Below, one piece after another: positions 50,393 to 51,413 of a DNA stretch of 51,413 nt. Source of the stretch: Deltaproteobacteria bacterium UBA1386 (GTDB taxonomy: Bacteria > Desulfobacterota > Syntrophorhabdia > Syntrophorhabdales > Syntrophorhabdaceae); the NCBI GenBank assembly GCA_002305765.1, contig DBQU01000033.1, forward strand, positions 1-51,413, in the 5' to 3' direction. Made by a program: the position numbers and the translations under genes. Below the pieces are notes generated by a model. The model was not told the DNA's origin. It saw only the letters and a program-made list of their open reading frames with translations, and made no database searches. How positions within the stretch are numbered: the stretch's first letter is position 1; every line of letters starts with the position of its first letter.

Positions 50393-50419
50393 AGTTATTT
50401 ACTTGTTAACGAACGTCCC
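50393..50419 (-). repeat. Right 27-bp inverted repeat of the RAYT unit
   Basis: It starts AGTTATTTACTTGTTAAC and matches the left repeat in inverse orientation at all 27 positions; it begins 4 bp after the transposase stop. Confidence 0.85.
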
Positions 50420-50452
50420 CCTGGGGTTCCCTTGTCCACACCGACAGCTTTT

Positions 50453-51064
50453 TTAGTGGCCATCGGGCAAAAGTACCCATTCGCGGATCGCTTCATCCGA
50501 CAATCCCTGATCAGCCAGGTACCGGGCAAATTCTTTTGCCGTGAGATGCTTGATAGGCCGATCCAAAACATCACCGGTCGCAGACTTGAAGATCTCCACG
50601 TCCACTTCGGTCAATTCAAATGACTCTGATCCCTTATTGAACCGTCTTCCCAGCATATCGAAAAACGCGTGCGGTTGTTTCTCCGCGCCCTCGCCACAGG
50701 CAACGCGAATTGCATGTACGAACTTGGCACCGTCGTACATCACATCAGACCCCTTTCGTGCCGGATGATAGTTCTTGAAACGCTTTTTCAGAGCACCCAA
50801 CAGATCGGGCCCAATTTCGTCAAGATCAAAGTCGTCGGTGCCAACCCTGGTGTATTCCACCTTTCCAATATGATAATGGCCTTTGCCTGGACCATTAGGC
50901 AAGTAAGCCAGATACACATACCCAGGATCGTGACCGTGACTGTTCCGTTCGCTAGCAAATCTATGGAGAAGCGGCTTGCCGTTGTCCCGCACGCCGCAAC
51001 AAACCTTATCCCCCTCCTTGATAGTTCTGAAGACGAGCCTTGCCATCACGTTCTCATCTGCCAT
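50453..51064 (-). CDS. Hypothetical protein (203 aa) of the right-end accessory segment
   Basis: The frame from ATG 51064 (AAAGGA upstream) encodes a soluble protein with no signal peptide or membrane segment. Visible stretches include CGVRDNGKPLLHRF, YVYLAYLPNGPGKGHYHIGK, DEIGPDLLGALKKRFKNYHPARKG and a C-terminal LADQGLSDEAIREWVLLP. A pattern of Gly, His and Tyr (GKGHYHIG) suggests a beta-rich domain, but I recognise no family. Base composition is lower in GC than the rest of the window and codon use is less biased, which suggests recent acquisition. It lies beyond the RAYT unit in the reverse orientation. Confidence 0.65.
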   Translation of the reverse strand: MADENVMARLVFRTIKEGDKVCCGVRDNGKPLLHRFASERNSHGHDPGYVYLAYLPNGPGKGHYHIGKVEYTRVGTDDFDLDEIGPDLLGALKKRFKNYHPARKGSDVMYDGAKFVHAIRVACGEGAEKQPHAFFDMLGRRFNKGSESFELTEVDVEIFKSATGDVLDRPIKHLTAKEFARYLADQGLSDEAIREWVLLPDGH

Positions 51065-51185
51065 AATCAATCCTTTCTCTCGCCAACGGTGTGCTGGACA
51101 TCAGTTGTCGTAGTAACAAAGGTGCCACTCAAATCTTCTCCAAAAGCAGTGTGAAAATCTGAAGGATGCGCCGCAGCTACTCTGG

Positions 51186-51395
51186 CTAACGTTCCTGACC
51201 CGTTGCCACCAGAAAAGCTTTCCGGCATTCTGTTAACATATCGATTCTTTGCTCTGCGCTCAAAAATCCCGCAGGTTGAGGAATCGTCGCCAATCTATCC
51301 CCTACTAATCTTCGCACTTTTGACTGAAGCACATCTCTTACCATACTACCGATGATAACCACATAGTCAGGGGACGACCGCGCTACTACTTGCAC
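51186..51395 (-). CDS. Short hypothetical protein (69 aa), GTG start
   Basis: The frame starts at GTG 51395, just after in-frame stops at 51399-51407, so it is complete. It encodes SPDYVVIIGSMVRDVLQSKVRRL and ends with MLTECRKAFLVATGQER. It is alpha-helical and basic; I recognise no family. It may be co-oriented with the 203-aa gene downstream, separated by about 120 bp in which I see no gene. Low-GC region; it could also be a chance frame. Confidence 0.35.
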   Translation of the reverse strand: MQVVARSSPDYVVIIGSMVRDVLQSKVRRLVGDRLATIPQPAGFLSAEQRIDMLTECRKAFLVATGQER

Positions 51396-51413
51396 GTGTC
51401 ACTAAAAGCGTTT

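Larger units (their letters stand above)
49234..50419 (+). mobile_element. RAYT unit framed by a perfect 27-bp inverted repeat
   Basis: The left arm at 49234-49260 (beginning GGGACGTTCGTTAACAAG) is a perfect reverse complement of 50393-50419. Between them lie a GC-rich hairpin and one gene for a Y1-type transposase. The right arm begins 4 bp after the stop codon. This differs from typical IS200/IS605 ends, which have hairpins rather than long perfect inverted repeats. Confidence 0.75.

Overview
This is a high-GC, densely coded bacterial chromosome segment from a Gram-negative anaerobe. A TonB-dependent receptor, lipoproteins, MscS and MreB show a diderm rod. A single-chain [FeFe]-hydrogenase fused to a GltD-type flavoprotein, an Fe-S flavoprotein and heptamer-type intergenic repeats point to a Desulfobacterota-like (possibly Syntrophorhabdia-like) anaerobe. 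The taxonomic guess is inference only. I see no rRNA, tRNA or CRISPR array.

Left part (1-13.2 kb): a NusG/RfaH-like factor overlaps the HflX GTPase, whose conserved N-terminus continues upstream of the first possible ATG. Then come an RsbW-like ATPase and a convergent DRTGG protein, a TauE/SafE permease bracketed by inverted octamer/heptamer repeats, FtcD, a BON lipoprotein, a UvrD-type helicase, a DinB protein, an acyl-reductase-like SDR overlapping an Fe-S/FAD oxidoreductase, a PilZ protein and a secreted PLD-like nuclease.

Middle part (13.2-31 kb): a 1147-aa hydrogenase fusion (ferredoxin-like fold without Cys ligands, GltD, 2x[4Fe-4S], H-cluster, thioredoxin-like [2Fe-2S]); a Cache-PAS hybrid histidine kinase; a five-gene, tightly coupled operon (TonB receptor, ZnuA-like lipoprotein with altered metal ligands, ABC ATPase, ABC-3 permease, SAM methyltransferase) that may handle an unusual metal or metal chelate; GlgX; a DUF4214-like secreted protein; a 31-aa membrane peptide; a Crp/Fnr regulator; and small stress or Fe-S related genes.

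Right part (31-51.4 kb): an OsmC protein followed by a nitroreductase-like protein, a membrane protein followed by a micro-ORF resembling its last helix, a CsgG-like lipoprotein-type factor and a TMTC-like membrane TPR protein, a four-PAS hybrid kinase, TetR divergent from a glycerol dehydrogenase, MscS, a lone mreB, a decayed transposase, and a RAYT (Y1 transposase with a DnaA-like C-terminus) framed by a perfect 27-bp inverted repeat with related solo repeats nearby. The final kilobase holds two orphan genes of lower GC, suggesting an accessory boundary.
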